The notes under the pieces are model-generated. The model searched no databases, was not told the DNA's origin, and saw only the letters and a program-made list of their open reading frames with translations. This document shows, piece by piece, positions 32,288-43,460 of a DNA stretch of 64,000 bases; within the stretch, counting starts at the first letter, position 1, and the number at the start of each line of letters is the position of its first letter. The translations under genes and the position numbers were made by a program. This DNA is from Pseudoips prasinana (taxonomy: Eukaryota; Arthropoda; Insecta; Lepidoptera; Nolidae): contig OX621253.1 of assembly GCA_951640165.1 (NCBI GenBank), positions 13,286,001-13,350,000 of the forward strand, in the 5' to 3' direction.

Positions 32288-32480
32288 TTTAAAGACAACG
32301 CCCGCACTAGGGAATCTAGTCCCTGTGTCGGGGGTACTTTACAAAACATATAATAGACCGACACAAATTACATCCCGACTCAGAAAACCTATTTATGGGT
32401 CACACTAATAGTTGTCCGGCGCGGGTCTCGAACCCGCGACACGAAGAGGCGAGAACTGTCTTAGCCGCTGCGCCACACGT
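32288..32480 (-). mobile_element. tRNA-derived SINE-D
   Basis: The tail complement is AAAGACAACGCCCGCACTAG. The head complement is GGCGCGGGTCTCGAACCCGC ... GCGCCACACGTGT. It lies ten bases after a Helitron. Confidence 0.85.
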
Positions 32481-32565
32481 GTAGTCACACGTGTATCTCC
32501 ACTTAACATACGCTGCAAGTAGTAAAATTGCTATGTTAATGTTGTAAAATCTAGTTGATCTTATT

Positions 32566-32626
32566 GGTCTGTAAGTGATCAATGAGGTTAAGTAGCGGCC
32601 AGTCTATAGTTGGGTGGACCGGTTAA
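32566..32626 (+). mobile_element. 5S-rRNA-like SINE head fragment
   Basis: GTCTGTAAGTGATCAATGAG, GTTAAGTAGCGGCCAG and CTATAGTTGGGTGGACC give the 5S-like block only. Confidence 0.5.
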
Positions 32627-32929
32627 TTCAAGACTAAAAAGAGACCTTGTATCAAAGTTAAAGAAATATTTAAAAAGTTGCCTTATTATGTGTGTAAGTA
32701 TTTATAATCAAATAGCAAATCACTCACACAAACAAAAGTTGTATTAATGCTAACTTTAAATTACTTTTATGACATCGCAAGCGATTTTGTTTGTACATTA
32801 ATGCCTTTACATCTCTAATAAGGCGATGTGTTATATGCCCCCGATATTTATTTATAATACTATACCTAACACTTATATGTTATGTATATAACACATTAAC
32901 ATTTTATCTTATAAAAATAGTTGTTATGA

Positions 32930-33057
32930 CTTATTATATTCAAAAAAGGAGGAGGTTATCAATTTGATAGTTTGTTTTTAATTACAGATTCAAAATTGTC
33001 CCGTGTATATTTTATTAAAATAGGTTGTTGTAAGGAAAAAGTGAAGTCGGTTATATA
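32930..33057. repeat. Short copy of the CCGACTTC-ended repeat
   Basis: Left AAAAAAGGAGGAGGTTATCA and right GTGAAGTCGGTTATAT resemble the two ends of the composite element at 35871-40404, here only about 130 bp apart. Confidence 0.5.
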
Positions 33058-33067
33058 TATATGTGTA

Positions 33068-33165
33068 TCCACGGGTCGGTTGGCGTGGTTGGTAATTACT
33101 TGCCTTTGAACGGCGTCACGCCGGAATTCGTGGGTTCGATTCCCACCCTGGACAAATATTTGTGT
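33068..33165 (+). mobile_element. tRNA-derived SINE-B head
   Basis: GGTCGGTTGGCGTGGTTGGT and TCGTGGGTTCGATTCCCACC are followed by CTGGACAAATATTTGTGTGT. Confidence 0.8.
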
Positions 33166-33461
33166 GTTTATAACATACTAATGTAACTCTACAAGTAATA
33201 TTATTTACTACTCCAGTTAACTTACAAGTGTACTTTAAGTTACTATCAGTAACAACAACAATAGTTTGATCATTAACCGTGATGTATGGCAGTGAGATCG
33301 TGGTTCAAGGGCCATCAACATACATATGTAATAGCATGGTGTGTAACAACAGTATTAGTATACATATCTAATTCTACATGTTTATTATGGTGCGAAGTCC
33401 CTTAAGGCACCCTTATAATTTTGCAATTTCATTCGACCAGAGAGCATTTTCATTCGAGAGA
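33166..33461. other. No feature recognised
   Basis: Unassigned spacer. Confidence 0.5.
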
Positions 33462-33660
33462 CTGGAGGTTCTCGAGTGGCTACCACGAACGGGAAGACGC
33501 AGGGCGGGCAGGCCCCCTACAAGGTGGACCGACGATCTTGCAAGGGTCGCGGGAAGCTGCTGGATGCGGGCAGCGCAGGACTGGCTATTATGGAGATCCT
33601 TGGGGGTGGCCTTTGTCCAGCAGTGGACGTCTTTCGGCTGATATGATGATGATGTTGAGA
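33462..33660 (+). mobile_element. RTE LINE C-terminus and tail
   Basis: The plus strand encodes RRAGRPPTRWTDDLARVAGS, then RAAQDWLLWRSLGVAFVQQW followed by TSFG and a stop. A GGCTGATATGATGATGATG tail follows. It is the extreme 3' end of an RTE element, 5'-truncated. Confidence 0.88.
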
Positions 33661-34036
33661 CTGGAGACCTACACGGGACAGCTCAAAATATGGTGAACAG
33701 ATCAAGAACCGTTCCATCCGATCTATCACGGCTTGTCCGCATCACTATGGCCGATTACTCGGTCGCTTCGACTGTAGAATTATGTTTTTAGTTATTGTAG
33801 AATGACAGTTGTATTAACTCTTCATTGTAAATACTCTTAGAGGATTGAGGGAATGGATATAATTACCACAAACTTGCAGGCTTATCTTATCGCATTAAGC
33901 GCGTTTTACAAAAATATCTTGGCACCTATAAGAGTTGCAGATATTTTAAACAGTAGTTGAAGGTGAAAAAGAAGAACGATATACCTATACTTATACAGGT
34001 TATACTAATGTCAAGCGGCAATAATAATAAATAATA
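33661..34036. other. No feature recognised
   Basis: Unassigned. An AAT-rich stretch at its right end joins the next SINE. Confidence 0.5.
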
Positions 34037-34273
34037 ATATACTGGGATATTATCTACACACGGCCACCTGATCCCAAATAAGCAGAGCTTGTACTATGGA
34101 AAACAGATAACTGATATACTACTTTTCTTTTGTAAATACATACTTATATAGATAATTACATCCAGACTCAGGACAAACAGACATGTTCATGCACACAAAT
34201 ATTTGTCCTGGGTGGGAATCGAACCCAGGTCCTCCAGTGGGAAAAGCAAGCAATTCACGCCAACAGGCCCGTC
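34037..34273 (-). mobile_element. tRNA-derived SINE-B, near full length
   Basis: From left: tail ATACTGGGATATTATCTACA, body AAGCAGAGCTTGTACTATGG and TTACATCCAGACTCAGGACA, B-box complement GGGTGGGAATCGAACCCAGG, head complement TCACGCCAACAGGCCCGTC. Confidence 0.88.
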
Positions 34274-34308
34274 ATATTATATATTATAGTTGGTATGTCT
34301 ACATGTAT

Positions 34309-34400
34309 AGGGTCACTAGCGCCTAGTTATATATGTCAATATAAATATGTTTATCAAAACATATTTATATTGACATTTATAACCAGGCGCTAGTGACCCT
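34309..34400. mobile_element. 92-bp fold-back MITE
   Basis: It is almost entirely palindromic. AGGGTCACTAGCGCCTAGTT and CAATATAAATATGTTT pair with AAACATATTTATATTG and AACCAGGCGCTAGTGACCCT. Confidence 0.8.
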
Positions 34401-34402
34401 GA

Positions 34403-34590
34403 CTTCTAGCCAGTGAGTTTGAACACCAACCAGGACAAATCTTTGTGTGACGAACTCGATTATTTGATCTGTGTCTGGGAGTAGTTTATCTAAAATATCT
34501 AGTATTTAGAAATATATAAGTATGTTTAGCAGTCTGGTTGCCTCTGCCTATTTTGGGATCAGATCGTAGTGTTAGTTGCCCCAAGATATT
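34403..34590 (+). mobile_element. Diverged tRNA-related SINE (SINE-B/C group)
   Basis: ACCAACCAGGACAAATCTTT, TGTGTGACGAACTCGATTAT and CTCTGCCTATTTTGGGATCA parallel the copy at 63507-63712. Confidence 0.6.
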
Positions 34591-34807
34591 TACTTAGTAA
34601 TAAAATAAAATAAATACATAATATAACTACAATACACAATAATCGATACATACATTCAAGGGCAGGTAACTTTACAAACACAGATGACTTTACTGAACCT
34701 GGAAAACCTTAGTAATTTCGAAGGCACTCCATTTTAATCAAACTCTTGAAGTGAAAATGATCGCAATGAAATATTCCAAAGCTTGAGATGTATATCTATA
34801 CGTTAGT

Positions 34808-34931
34808 GTACACACGGCTACATATCAAGCTAAACATTTCCAGTATAAGCTGATCTCGCGTTGTAAAGGATTTCCATACATTGAGAGGTCAGCGTATTTC
34901 GGAGAGTATAGCTTGATATAGCTGTGTGTAC
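34808..34931. mobile_element. Fold-back MITE, about 25-bp arms
   Basis: GTACACACGGCTACATATCA then AGCTA pairs with TAGCTTGATATAGCTGTGTG then TAC. The interior is unpaired. Confidence 0.7.
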
Positions 34932-34935
34932 AAGA

Positions 34936-35870
34936 GGCTGTGAAATAAGGTTGAAAAAACATTAGGTTTGGTATTACGTCCAGCGCTTTTAGTTGGGACT
35001 AGATGACGCTGTGTGATATGTCCCAATTATTTATTTATTATGGGTGCTAATTAAACTGACTTCGTTTTAATAAGGAAAAAAATATCATTACTATTATAAA
35101 ATAAGCTTTTTAAATGTTTTCATACAATCCGTGTACCTACCTAAATATCTATGTAACTGGAAATAATTATGTAAACTTAATTATATTACCACAAACATGT
35201 ACTGACTATTTACTTACTTTTTTAAAGTCTACGTGACTAAAAACCTTTTTGATTTTATTTTTAAAATAGCATTATTAGCCTCTAAAAACTTACATTGCCA
35301 TCTTAATTACTAATTCAGCCACAATTAACGAGCGTCTGAATGATACTATCTAAACCACTAGTTATCTTCTATGTAAGCCACTCTAAATACAACTCAGCAT
35401 AGTGGTTATTTCACCTAAAATCATTGAGATCTCTCATCTAATCGTCAAAGTAATTCAAAACGAAAAATTCACAAAGCTTTAAAAACTTTGATTTTTGAAA
35501 ACTTTCCACTAATGTTCACCAAAAATAGCGTATCCTAGCTAGATGGTCACACTCCTAACCTAACCTAACCCCAATAATTCCTTTTTTTAGTAAAGTAGGT
35601 ACATATGTATGAAGAAGAAGGACAAGTTAAGATAATTGTTGATCTTTACTTAACGCTTCCTATAGAATATTTAGTTGACAATGTAAAAAAGACAAATTAC
35701 TTTATTGGACGATATCTCAATTACCCGTTGCTTAGTTATAAAATTAGATCTTAGAGATTTGATCACGTGGCCAATAAAGATGTTAGTCACCACACAAATC
35801 TATGTGACCTAGGATCGTAATGTACTTACATATTTTTAGAGTACCAGTATGTTATACATACTGTATTTTT
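34936..35870. other. No feature recognised
   Basis: About 0.9 kb of AT-rich DNA. ACCTAACCTAACC occurs near 35556 but is too short to be telomere-like. Confidence 0.5.
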
Positions 35871-36095
35871 AACCGACTTCAAAAGGAGGAGGTTCTCAAG
35901 TTCACCGGTATTTTTTTTTTTATGTATGTACACCGATTACTCGGAGATTTATGATTCGATTTACGTCATTCTTTTTTAGTTTGATGCGGAATAGTTGCCA
36001 TTTGGTCCCATAAAAAAGTTATATAGTTTGACCCATTAGTTTTTATTTTATGGCCATTATTGTATTGTTAAAAATTTTGTTTATGTGGACGATGT

Positions 36096-38705
36096 CAAAT
36101 CTGATCACATCCAAGCTACCACCATTGCTGTGGAGAATAAAACTGGAAACTTCAATGTTACTGCAGTATACTGCCCACCCAAACATAAAATCACCGAACC
36201 TATGTTCTCTGACTTCCTTGGTACCCTTGGAAACCGATTTATAGCGGGAGGGGACTGGAATGCTAAGAATGGGTATTGGGGTTCAAGATTGACCACAACT
36301 AGAGGACGCCAATTAAAATATAGTGTAGATAAAAACAATCTTACAGTTGTCTCTTCATGTGAACCAACTTATTGGCCAACAGATCCTAAAAAAACTCCTG
36401 ATCTCCTAGATTTCTTTATTCTGAAAGGATTCTGCAAATACTACTTGAAACCTGAATCCTGCTATGATAGCTCCTCAGATCACACCCCTGTTATATTAAC
36501 TCTAAGTACAATGCTAGTGGAGTCTACAGGCCCAGATAAGTTATATAATAGATATACTGACTGGGTGTCACTCCGGGAATCCCTTGAAGAAAAGATACAA
36601 CTCAATTTACCTCTGAAAACACATGAGGACATTGAGTTCGCAACTAAATATATCACAACATTGATTCAAGAATCCTGCTGGCTTAATACTCCTTCTATAG
36701 ACTGTAACATGAGATGCCACAATTACCCAGCAGAAATCAAAAGAGCTGTCCTTGAGAAACGAAGGTTAAGGAGGATCTGGCAGGAAAGCCGGTTGACTGA
36801 AGACAAATACAAATTCACAAAAGTTGCTACTGATTTGAAGGATATGCTACACAATTGGTACAATGACACTTTGGAATCTCAACTAGAATCACTCACAGCT
36901 ACTGCTTCAACTGACTATTCATTATGGAAGTTCACAAAAAGCTATAATAGACCGCTGATAGCAAAACCTCCTCTAAAAATTTGTGATGGTTGGGCGCGCA
37001 CATCCCAAAATAAGGCCGACGCATTTGCACTTCACCTATCAAATGTGTTCTGCCCAAATAAGGCAAGTTATCCAGATCCAGAAAAAGACACTGATGTGGA
37101 TAACATCCTTAATCAGGACTTCCAAATGTCGCCACCACTACCGCCGGTAACGACACGCGAGGTTTGGAGGACAATCAATGAAGAGCTTAAAGATAAGAAA
37201 GCACCAGGATTCGATCTTATCACCAAAGAAGTACTTTGCCAACTCCCAAGAAAAGCCATAGTCTTCATCACCACACTCTTCAATAACATGATAAGAGTTC
37301 AATATTTTCCCAAAATATGGAAAATCTCACAGATTCTGATGGTCCACAAAAACGGAAAACCACCTAATGAAGTAACCTCCTACAGACCTATCAGCCTACT
37401 GCCAATAATGTCTAAGGTTTTTGAAAAACTGCTGTTGCACCGAATCTTACCTATACTACACAAAAATAATATGATCCCGAATCATCAGTTTGGTTTTAGG
37501 CAGCAACATTCAACAGTGGAGCAGGTGCATAGAGTGGTGAATAAAATAAGAAAGACTTTAGAGGAGAAAGAATATTGTTCTTCAGTATTTCTGGACATAC
37601 AACAAGCCTTTGACAGAGTCTGGCACAAGGGTCTACTCTTCAAAATTAAGAACAGCCTCCCTCATAGTTACTTCTTGCTCCTCGAATCCTATTTGTCCGA
37701 AAGACTCTTCCAGGTGAAGGAAGCTGAGTCTACCTCTAATTTCTACCAGATACAGGCTGGTGTGCCCCAGGGATCAGTATTGGGACCTGTTCTGTATCTC
37801 CTACATACATCTGATTTGCCTGTAGCAGAGGATATCACCACAGCCACATTTGCTGACGATACCGCTATTCTAGCCAGTGACAAGAGCCCCGCGATTCATC
37901 ATCATCATCATTACAGCTAAATAAGTCCACTGCTGGACAAGCCTCCCTCAAGAATAGTCTTGGAGGGATATGCCATAATCGCCACGCTTGGCAGGCGGGT
38001 TGGCGATCGCAGTAAGATGGTCATAGTACTCAGAAGGAAGCTGCTGCCCATCCTCTGGTAGATATTCCCTCGGGTCGACTTCTACGCCCCCCACGGGATG
38101 AGATGGGGTGATGATATTCTGATTCTGATATTTGTCGCCGTCACCACACAGCAGATACGATATCAGTGCATGTTACGTTTACGTTGCGGCAAGGCAACTG
38201 CCCTCCTGTACAACTGGAAAATACCAAACTTCCTCACCAAGACAGTGTAAGATATCTTGGACTACACCTTGACCGCCGCTTAACGTGGAGATACCATATA
38301 AAAACTAAGAGACAAGAACTTAAAATTCGATACAACCATCTGTCTTGGATGTTGGGCCGAAACAGTAAGCTAGCTGTAGACAATAAACTTCTCATATATA
38401 AGAGCATTCTGAAACCTGTCTGGATGTATGGTATACAGCTATGGGGTAGCGCTTGCAAGTCCAATATTGCCATGATACAGCGACAGCAAAATATGATACT
38501 CCGAAACCTATGCAATGCACCATGGTTTAGCACAAATACAGAAATACACCACCATCTCGAGATGACCACTGTAAACGAAGAAGTTCAAAAAACTACAGAG
38601 ACCTACAAAGGGAAGCTGGAAAGACATCCCAATGAACTGGCTGCCAAGTTAACAACTCTAAGCTACCGTAAACGGCTTAAACGGAAAGATATACTAGCCA
38701 TATAA
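36096..38705 (+). pseudogene. Jockey-type LINE ORF2, 5'-truncated and SINE-interrupted
   Basis: Coding starts inside the endonuclease domain: KSDHIQATTIAVENKTGN, AGGDWNAKN, PDLLDFFI, SSSDHTPVILTL. Reverse transcriptase follows with SYRPISLLPIMSKVFEKL, FGFRQQHSTVEQVHR, VFLDIQQAFDRVWH, GVPQGSVLGPVLY and the catalytic TFADDTAIL. About 15 residues later a SINE-A interrupts it (37895-38157). It resumes at SVHVTFTLRQGNCPPVQLEN, then RYLGLHLDRRLTWRYHI, and stops at 38705 after KRKDILAI. By comparison with usual Jockey proteins about 30 residues seem lost at the SINE junction. The endonuclease N-terminus and ORF1 are missing. The ATG at 36085 is flanking DNA, not a real start. Confidence 0.88.
37895..38157 (-). 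mobile_element. SINE-A inside the Jockey LINE
   Basis: ATCATCATCATCATTACAGC (tail complement), GTCCACTGCTGGACAAGCCT, GGCAGGCGGGTTGGCGATCG and CACGGGATGAGATGGGGTGA. This is the most complete minus copy. Confidence 0.85.
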
Positions 38706-39079
38706 ATAAATATGGCCTAATAAGGAGGAGATGCCTCACTGGAGGACACACTCTTAACTGCCACAGCGTACAACACACCTGCTTATAGCGAATGCTGATT
38801 GCAGATACAACAAAGAAGAAAAAAAAAAAATGTGGACGATGTAAATGTCTTTGGCACAGACGTTTTTAAAACTTAGCCAGTCTAGCTAGACTCATACTGT
38901 TCAAGTGTTTCTTGGCATGAACATAAAGAACAGTTTCAGATGACTAGCGTTTAATACATATTGCTCGTTTGTGGAAAAGCATGTAGGCGCACGTTTTAGC
39001 ACAAGCGCATTTTTTTATGTACGTACACCGATTACGCTGAGGTTTATGAACCGATTTACGTGATTCTTCTTTAGTTTGA

Positions 39080-39610
39080 TGCGGAATAGCTGCCATTATT
39101 AGAGTTCCGTAACCAAATGGCACAAAACGGAACGTCATGTCTGTCAGTCCGTCTATATGTCACAGCCACTTTTTTCCCAAACTATAAGAACAATAATGTT
39201 GAAACTTGGTAAGCAAATGTATTCTGTAAGCCGCATTAAAATTTTGACACAAAAACGGAAAAACAAATTATAAATTTTGGGAGTTCCTCATACTTGTAAT
39301 ATAAATGAATTAAAAAAAAAATATTTTCATCAAACCCATACATGTGGGGTATCTATGCATAGGTCTTCAATAATGATATTGAGGTTTATAAAATCATTTT
39401 TTCTTAACTGAATAGTTTGCGCGAGAGACACTTCCAAAGGCGTAACCCCCCCCCCCCCCGTAACTACTAAAATAAGAGAATAATAAAACAAAAAAAAATA
39501 TATATGATGTACATTACCATGCAAACTTCTACCGAAAATTGGTTTGAACAATATCTAGTAAGTAGGTTTTTTAATGCGTCATAAATCGTAAACCGCAATT
39601 TACCTTCCAT
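39080..39610 (-). repeat. G/C-tract repeat family F, minus copy
   Basis: It has the same parts as 55525-56110 in reverse: GAGTTCCGTAACCAAATGGC, ATGTCACAGCCACTTTTTTC, a run of 14 C at 39446-39459 and ATGATGTACATTACCATGCA. Confidence 0.75.
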
Positions 39611-39661
39611 TCTATCAACTCAAATACTTGCTGCTACGGAAAAAAAAAATTCTCAGTACAC

Positions 39662-39885
39662 TCGATGGCTAATGAATAAGACCTAGTCTAACAGCCCTCT
39701 GCCCAGCAGACTCATTAGCTAATCAATCATAAATAAGACCCAGGCTATGAGCCCTCTGCTCAGAAGACTCGTTGGCTATTCGATCATTAAAAAGACCTAG
39801 TCTATAAGCCCTCCGCACACAGACTCGTTAGCTAGATGGTTATAAATACGGCCTAACCTATGCGCTTGCTGTTCAGACTTTCATG
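39662..39885. repeat. 57-bp tandem repeat, about four units
   Basis: AATAAGACCTAGTCTA ... AGCCCTCTGCCCAGCAGACT ... CATTAGCTA recurs with unit phases at about 39680, 39737, 39794 and 39850 (spacing 57, 57, 56). Units are about 80% alike by eye. Confidence 0.85.
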
Positions 39886-40404
39886 AATCTTTGCGAGTCT
39901 AGACTCGTACTGTGCAAGTTTTCTTAGAGTGAACGTAATTTTATGTAGTTTTTCTTACTATTTAAACGATTTTTTTCGGTTACACATACATTGTGGTAAA
40001 TTGTCAACTTATTTAATCAGTTAAATATTTAGTACTTAACTATATTATTCTTTCGTTTAATTCTTTCACATTAACTAATGTACTTATTTATGATGTTGTG
40101 TAATCATGTCTAATAAATGATTAACATTGTAAAATGCAGGGTGGAAGACGCTGGCGGCTGTAACACAGTTTACACTAGTACAGCCGTCAACGACTACCTC
40201 TTATTAAGTATGTAAAACTTCATTTCTTAGATTCATGTTTATATATACATAAGAGTAAACCTTAAGTGACCGACTTCAAACCTATCAATAAGTAGCACAT
40301 ACTAATTATAGTATTTCATTAATATTACGTTTGCATAAGCGATGTATTAAATTGATCTTTATTAAGATATTTTTTTAATACTTTTTAGTTTTTGAAGTCG
40401 GTTT

Positions 40405-40914
40405 TTTTTTAAACGCAGTTTTTTTTATTAAGCACACTATGTATAGGTACTTAAATGTACTAAATGAATTTGATGTGGTGAAAATAAATATATTGTTATA
40501 TTAAAAAAAAAGGAAATGTGTGGATTAACTTATACTTTCTCATTTATTAATATTATTAGGCAATATTGTTTCGATTCCTAGATGCTATTTTTAAGTTTTG
40601 TCTCGCTCTGTCTTATAATGATGGCATTTCCGTATTAAATTCTTAACATGCAACCAAGCGATTTCGATTGGATCTCTGTGTTAATGACAGTGAGGAGAAT
40701 ATGAGGCGACGAGGTGTCTTATTTAATGTGTCCCTTACTGCTTACCGCGAATCCCTGTATTGTCTACACGGGCGTTATTCAAAGTACTTTGGCACATTAT
40801 CAAGGAGATGTTAAACATAGTGAAGATATAAAAGTAAGCCCAGTAACCTACTACTGCGTATAATAGCCGAATAGTGTGCATACTTCCTCACACAGAGAGA
40901 CATATTATTACGTA
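40405..40914. other. No feature recognised
   Basis: Unassigned spacer between the composite repeat and a Helitron. Confidence 0.5.
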
Positions 40915-41220
40915 CTAGCTGAGCCCCGCGGTTAACCCGCGTTAATTTTTATAAATTATCACAGCTCCTTCCTTGTAGGTGATAGCGTGATAATATGTAG
41001 CCTATATGTAGACCTCTTAATAACATTCATGCAAAATTTGAAGTAAATCCATGCAGTACTTTTTGAGTTTAGCCCGGACATACATACAGATAAACAGACA
41101 AAAATTCTAAAAACTATATTTTGGGCTTCGATATCGATTGTAGATCACGCCCCAAAAATACTTGAAAAAAATATTCAATGTACAGTTTTGACTTTCCTAC
41201 TATTTTATTATATGTATAGA
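40915..41220 (-). mobile_element. Non-autonomous Helitron (short family), complete ends
   Basis: Minus-strand 5' end TCTATACATATAATAAAATA at 41220 and 3' end CCGCGGGGCTCAGCTAG at 40915, flanked by A and T. Confidence 0.9.
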
Positions 41221-41244
41221 TAATTCACCTAAACCCAGTATACT

Positions 41245-41345
41245 GTCGTGACTCGGTTTGTAACGAACCGCCGTCTGATCCAAAGGTTGCGGGTTTGAAC
41301 CTCGCACAAGAGTTCATGAACTTGTTTCTTTTGTCTTAGTCTGAG
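41245..41345 (+). mobile_element. tRNA-like SINE head fragment
   Basis: TCGTGACTCGGTTTGTAACG, GGTTGCGGGTTTGAACCTCG (B box) and CACAAGAGTTCATGAAC. It is a SINE head, because the acceptor ends do not pair. Confidence 0.5.
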
Positions 41346-41431
41346 TGTTTCTTGTGTATAGTTTGTATATAAAAGTATATACATATATAAACATTTCTAT
41401 CCGTTATCTAGATTTGCTTAGCTTAGGCTAG

Positions 41432-41662
41432 ATAGTATCCTGGGACATCACTTACACACGGCAATCTGATCCTAAACTAAGCAGAGCTTGTACTATGGAA
41501 ATCTATCTATATGACTGATATACTACATATACTACTTTTCTTTTGTAAATACATACTTATATAGATAATTACACCCAAACAGAGGACAAACAGACGTGTT
41601 CACAAATATCTGTACTGGGTGGGAATCGCACCCACGACCTTCAGCGTGAAAAGCAAGCATTT
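41432..41662 (-). mobile_element. tRNA-derived SINE-B
   Basis: Tail TATCCTGGGACATCACTTAC, body AAGCAGAGCTTGTACTATGG, and B-box complement GGGTGGGAATCGCACCCACG. Confidence 0.83.
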
Positions 41663-42068
41663 GTGTATTTGTATGATATGTCCCTAATATTTTAGAGTAA
41701 GGCATAGCAGTTTTTGGGAGTGTACAGAATATAACCACTTTTAATGACTTAGTGCTGTGTTCTTGTGTGTAAATAACCCCTTCCATCCCCCTTACTTTGA
41801 GCCTTTTTTTCCAAGCTACATCCACTGTTTTCCAGAGGCTATCCATTTATTTGGCCGACGGTAGTGACAAATTCCTTTACTTATGGGAAACTTGTCTAGA
41901 CGTACCTACTGTTGAGTACATTAACTCGTTTCCCGCTCACCCCCATTTCAGAGAGCAAATGAGTTTCTCAATGTCATTTACTTTCATTTCTTTCCGATTT
42001 TTGCAATGCTACCATTTATGATAAAATTTATATTATACATTAAACATAACTACCAAAGATAGTTTCTC
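41663..42068. other. No feature recognised
   Basis: Unassigned. Open frames of 104 and 74 codons on opposite strands overlap here and show no domain. Confidence 0.5.
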
Positions 42069-42285
42069 GTAGAAACGACGGCCGATGGGGCAGAAAGGTT
42101 CTCGAGTGGCGACCACGAACCGGAAGACGCAGCGTGGGCAGGCCCCCTACAAGGTGGACCAACGATCTTGTGCGGGTCGCGGGAAGCCGCTAGATACGGG
42201 CAGTGCAGGACCGGCTATTGTGGAGATCCTTGTGGGAGGCCTTTGTCCAGCTGTAGACATCTTTTGGCTGATATGATGATGATGA
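42069..42285 (+). mobile_element. RTE LINE C-terminus and tail
   Basis: It encodes NDGRWGRKVLEWRPRTGRR, the GRPPTRWTNDLVRVAGSR region, then LWRSLWEAFVQ-like and the tail TTGGCTGATATGATGATGAT. Confidence 0.85.
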
Positions 42286-42595
42286 CCAAAGATAGACATA
42301 TTTTTAATATCTAATTGATAGATATTAAAAAAATAGACGGCTTGCGATACTCATGACATCACTTACGTGTCACTAATTGTCACCCAATGATTCACCATGT
42401 TATGAACATGGGCAATCAATGGGGAAGGCAGAATGGCTAGTGACCCTGCTAATTGGAATATTTTTCATAAATAAATGGTACTTCCCGAAACAAGCTGCTA
42501 GAGCGTAAGAACGATATATTTTACGTAACTTAAATGTTGTTACCGCTCAGCATTCCCCATAGCTCATATGTAAGATTATTATAATAATAATAAAA
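42286..42595. other. No feature recognised
   Basis: Unassigned. GGCTAGTGACCCTGCTAATT near 42434 resembles an arm of the fold-back element at 34309. Confidence 0.4.
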
Positions 42596-42722
42596 TCTTT
42601 ATTTCATAGACATTTTGCACAAGTTACGCATTTCCTGTGGACCCACACTAGGCATGTCCATGGGCGGCGGTGATCACTTACCTTCAGGTGACCAACTTGA
42701 CCGTTTATCGCCCTCTGTAAAA
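42596..42722 (-). repeat. Interspersed repeat family B, short copy with ATT tail
   Basis: The minus strand reads AGAGGGCGATAAACGGTCAA, GATCACCGCCGCCCATGGAC and then AAATAAAGATTTTATTATTA. This gives the family a defined 3' tail. Confidence 0.7.
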
Positions 42723-43460
42723 AAAAAATAAAAAAATGGCAAGCCTGTATCGTGGAATCCGTGTCTCGATTTCCAAATAATTTAAATAATAATTTATAGC
42801 TGTCCTTTTCAGGAAATTCAGCATTTTCACGTGATATAACAGTATCATTAGCTTCAAACCAAACAATATAGTGGTGCAACTAATTCCTTTATACTGTGAC
42901 CACACAAACGTTCTATTCCAAACAAAGGTTCCCTCATCGGTAAATGTGTGAGACAAAACGTGGATTATAGCCACAACTGAAACTCGTTAAACTAAGCACC
43001 ACGCTAAGCAACCTACTTAATTATAATTAACTTTGGTTCTCAAACTCTCCACTTAATGAGCCGACACGATTAGGAGTTGGCTCCCAACATAGCATGTAAC
43101 GTAAAATACTCTTTTATATAGTACAATATAGTTTACAATCTCAAATTAGTAATAATGGGCGGTTTTGTGCCGCTACTGTGATTTTATCCAGCTAAACAGT
43201 TTTGGTCTAGACAGATAAATAAACAAGGTCAAACAAATCTGGGTAAGTAGGCGTAGCAATGGAGAATTTCTGTCCTAAATTTCAAAGCCGCATTGAAAAG
43301 CAATAATATATGCATGTACATGGTAATAGTAGACTAAGCAAATAAAATAAAAGAGGAAACTGGAACTGACTCTTTGTCGTGCGGATTGCAGTTGCCCTGA
43401 AAGTGATCGCCTGAAGACATTGAAACCGTTGGCTGAGTCTAACATAAAATTAATTACAGT
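42723..43460. other. No feature recognised
   Basis: Unassigned AT-rich DNA. Confidence 0.5.

Larger units (their letters stand above)
36096..38830 (+). mobile_element. 5'-truncated Jockey LINE insertion with target duplication
   Basis: TGTGGACGATGT occurs at 36084-36095 and 38831-38842. The insert ends in a short 3' UTR and an A-rich tail (38811-38830). This is a textbook target-primed insertion. Confidence 0.88.
35871..40404. repeat. Composite repeat bounded by inverted CCGACTTC ends
   Basis: AACCGACTTCAAAAGGAGGA at the left and TTTTTGAAGTCGGTTT at about 40389-40404 are complementary. ATGTATGTACACCGATTACT and TTTAGTTTGATGCGGAATAG at 35920-36000 recur at 39015-39095. An inner CCGACTTC copy starts at 40268. 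The interval hosts a Jockey LINE, the C-tract repeat and a tandem array. Whether it is one element or several copies is undecided. Confidence 0.5.

Noticed and set aside
35550..35575. Telomere-like ACCTAACCTAACC
   Set aside because: Only about two and a half units; insect telomeres use TTAGG arrays of many units.
36085..36095. ATG at 36085 as start of a 611-residue protein
   Set aside because: It lies in the target-site duplication. LINE sequence begins at about 36096 in mid-protein.
39662..39885. CRISPR-like array
   Set aside because: Units are contiguous diverged 57-bp tandem repeats with no unique spacers, in what looks like a eukaryotic genome.
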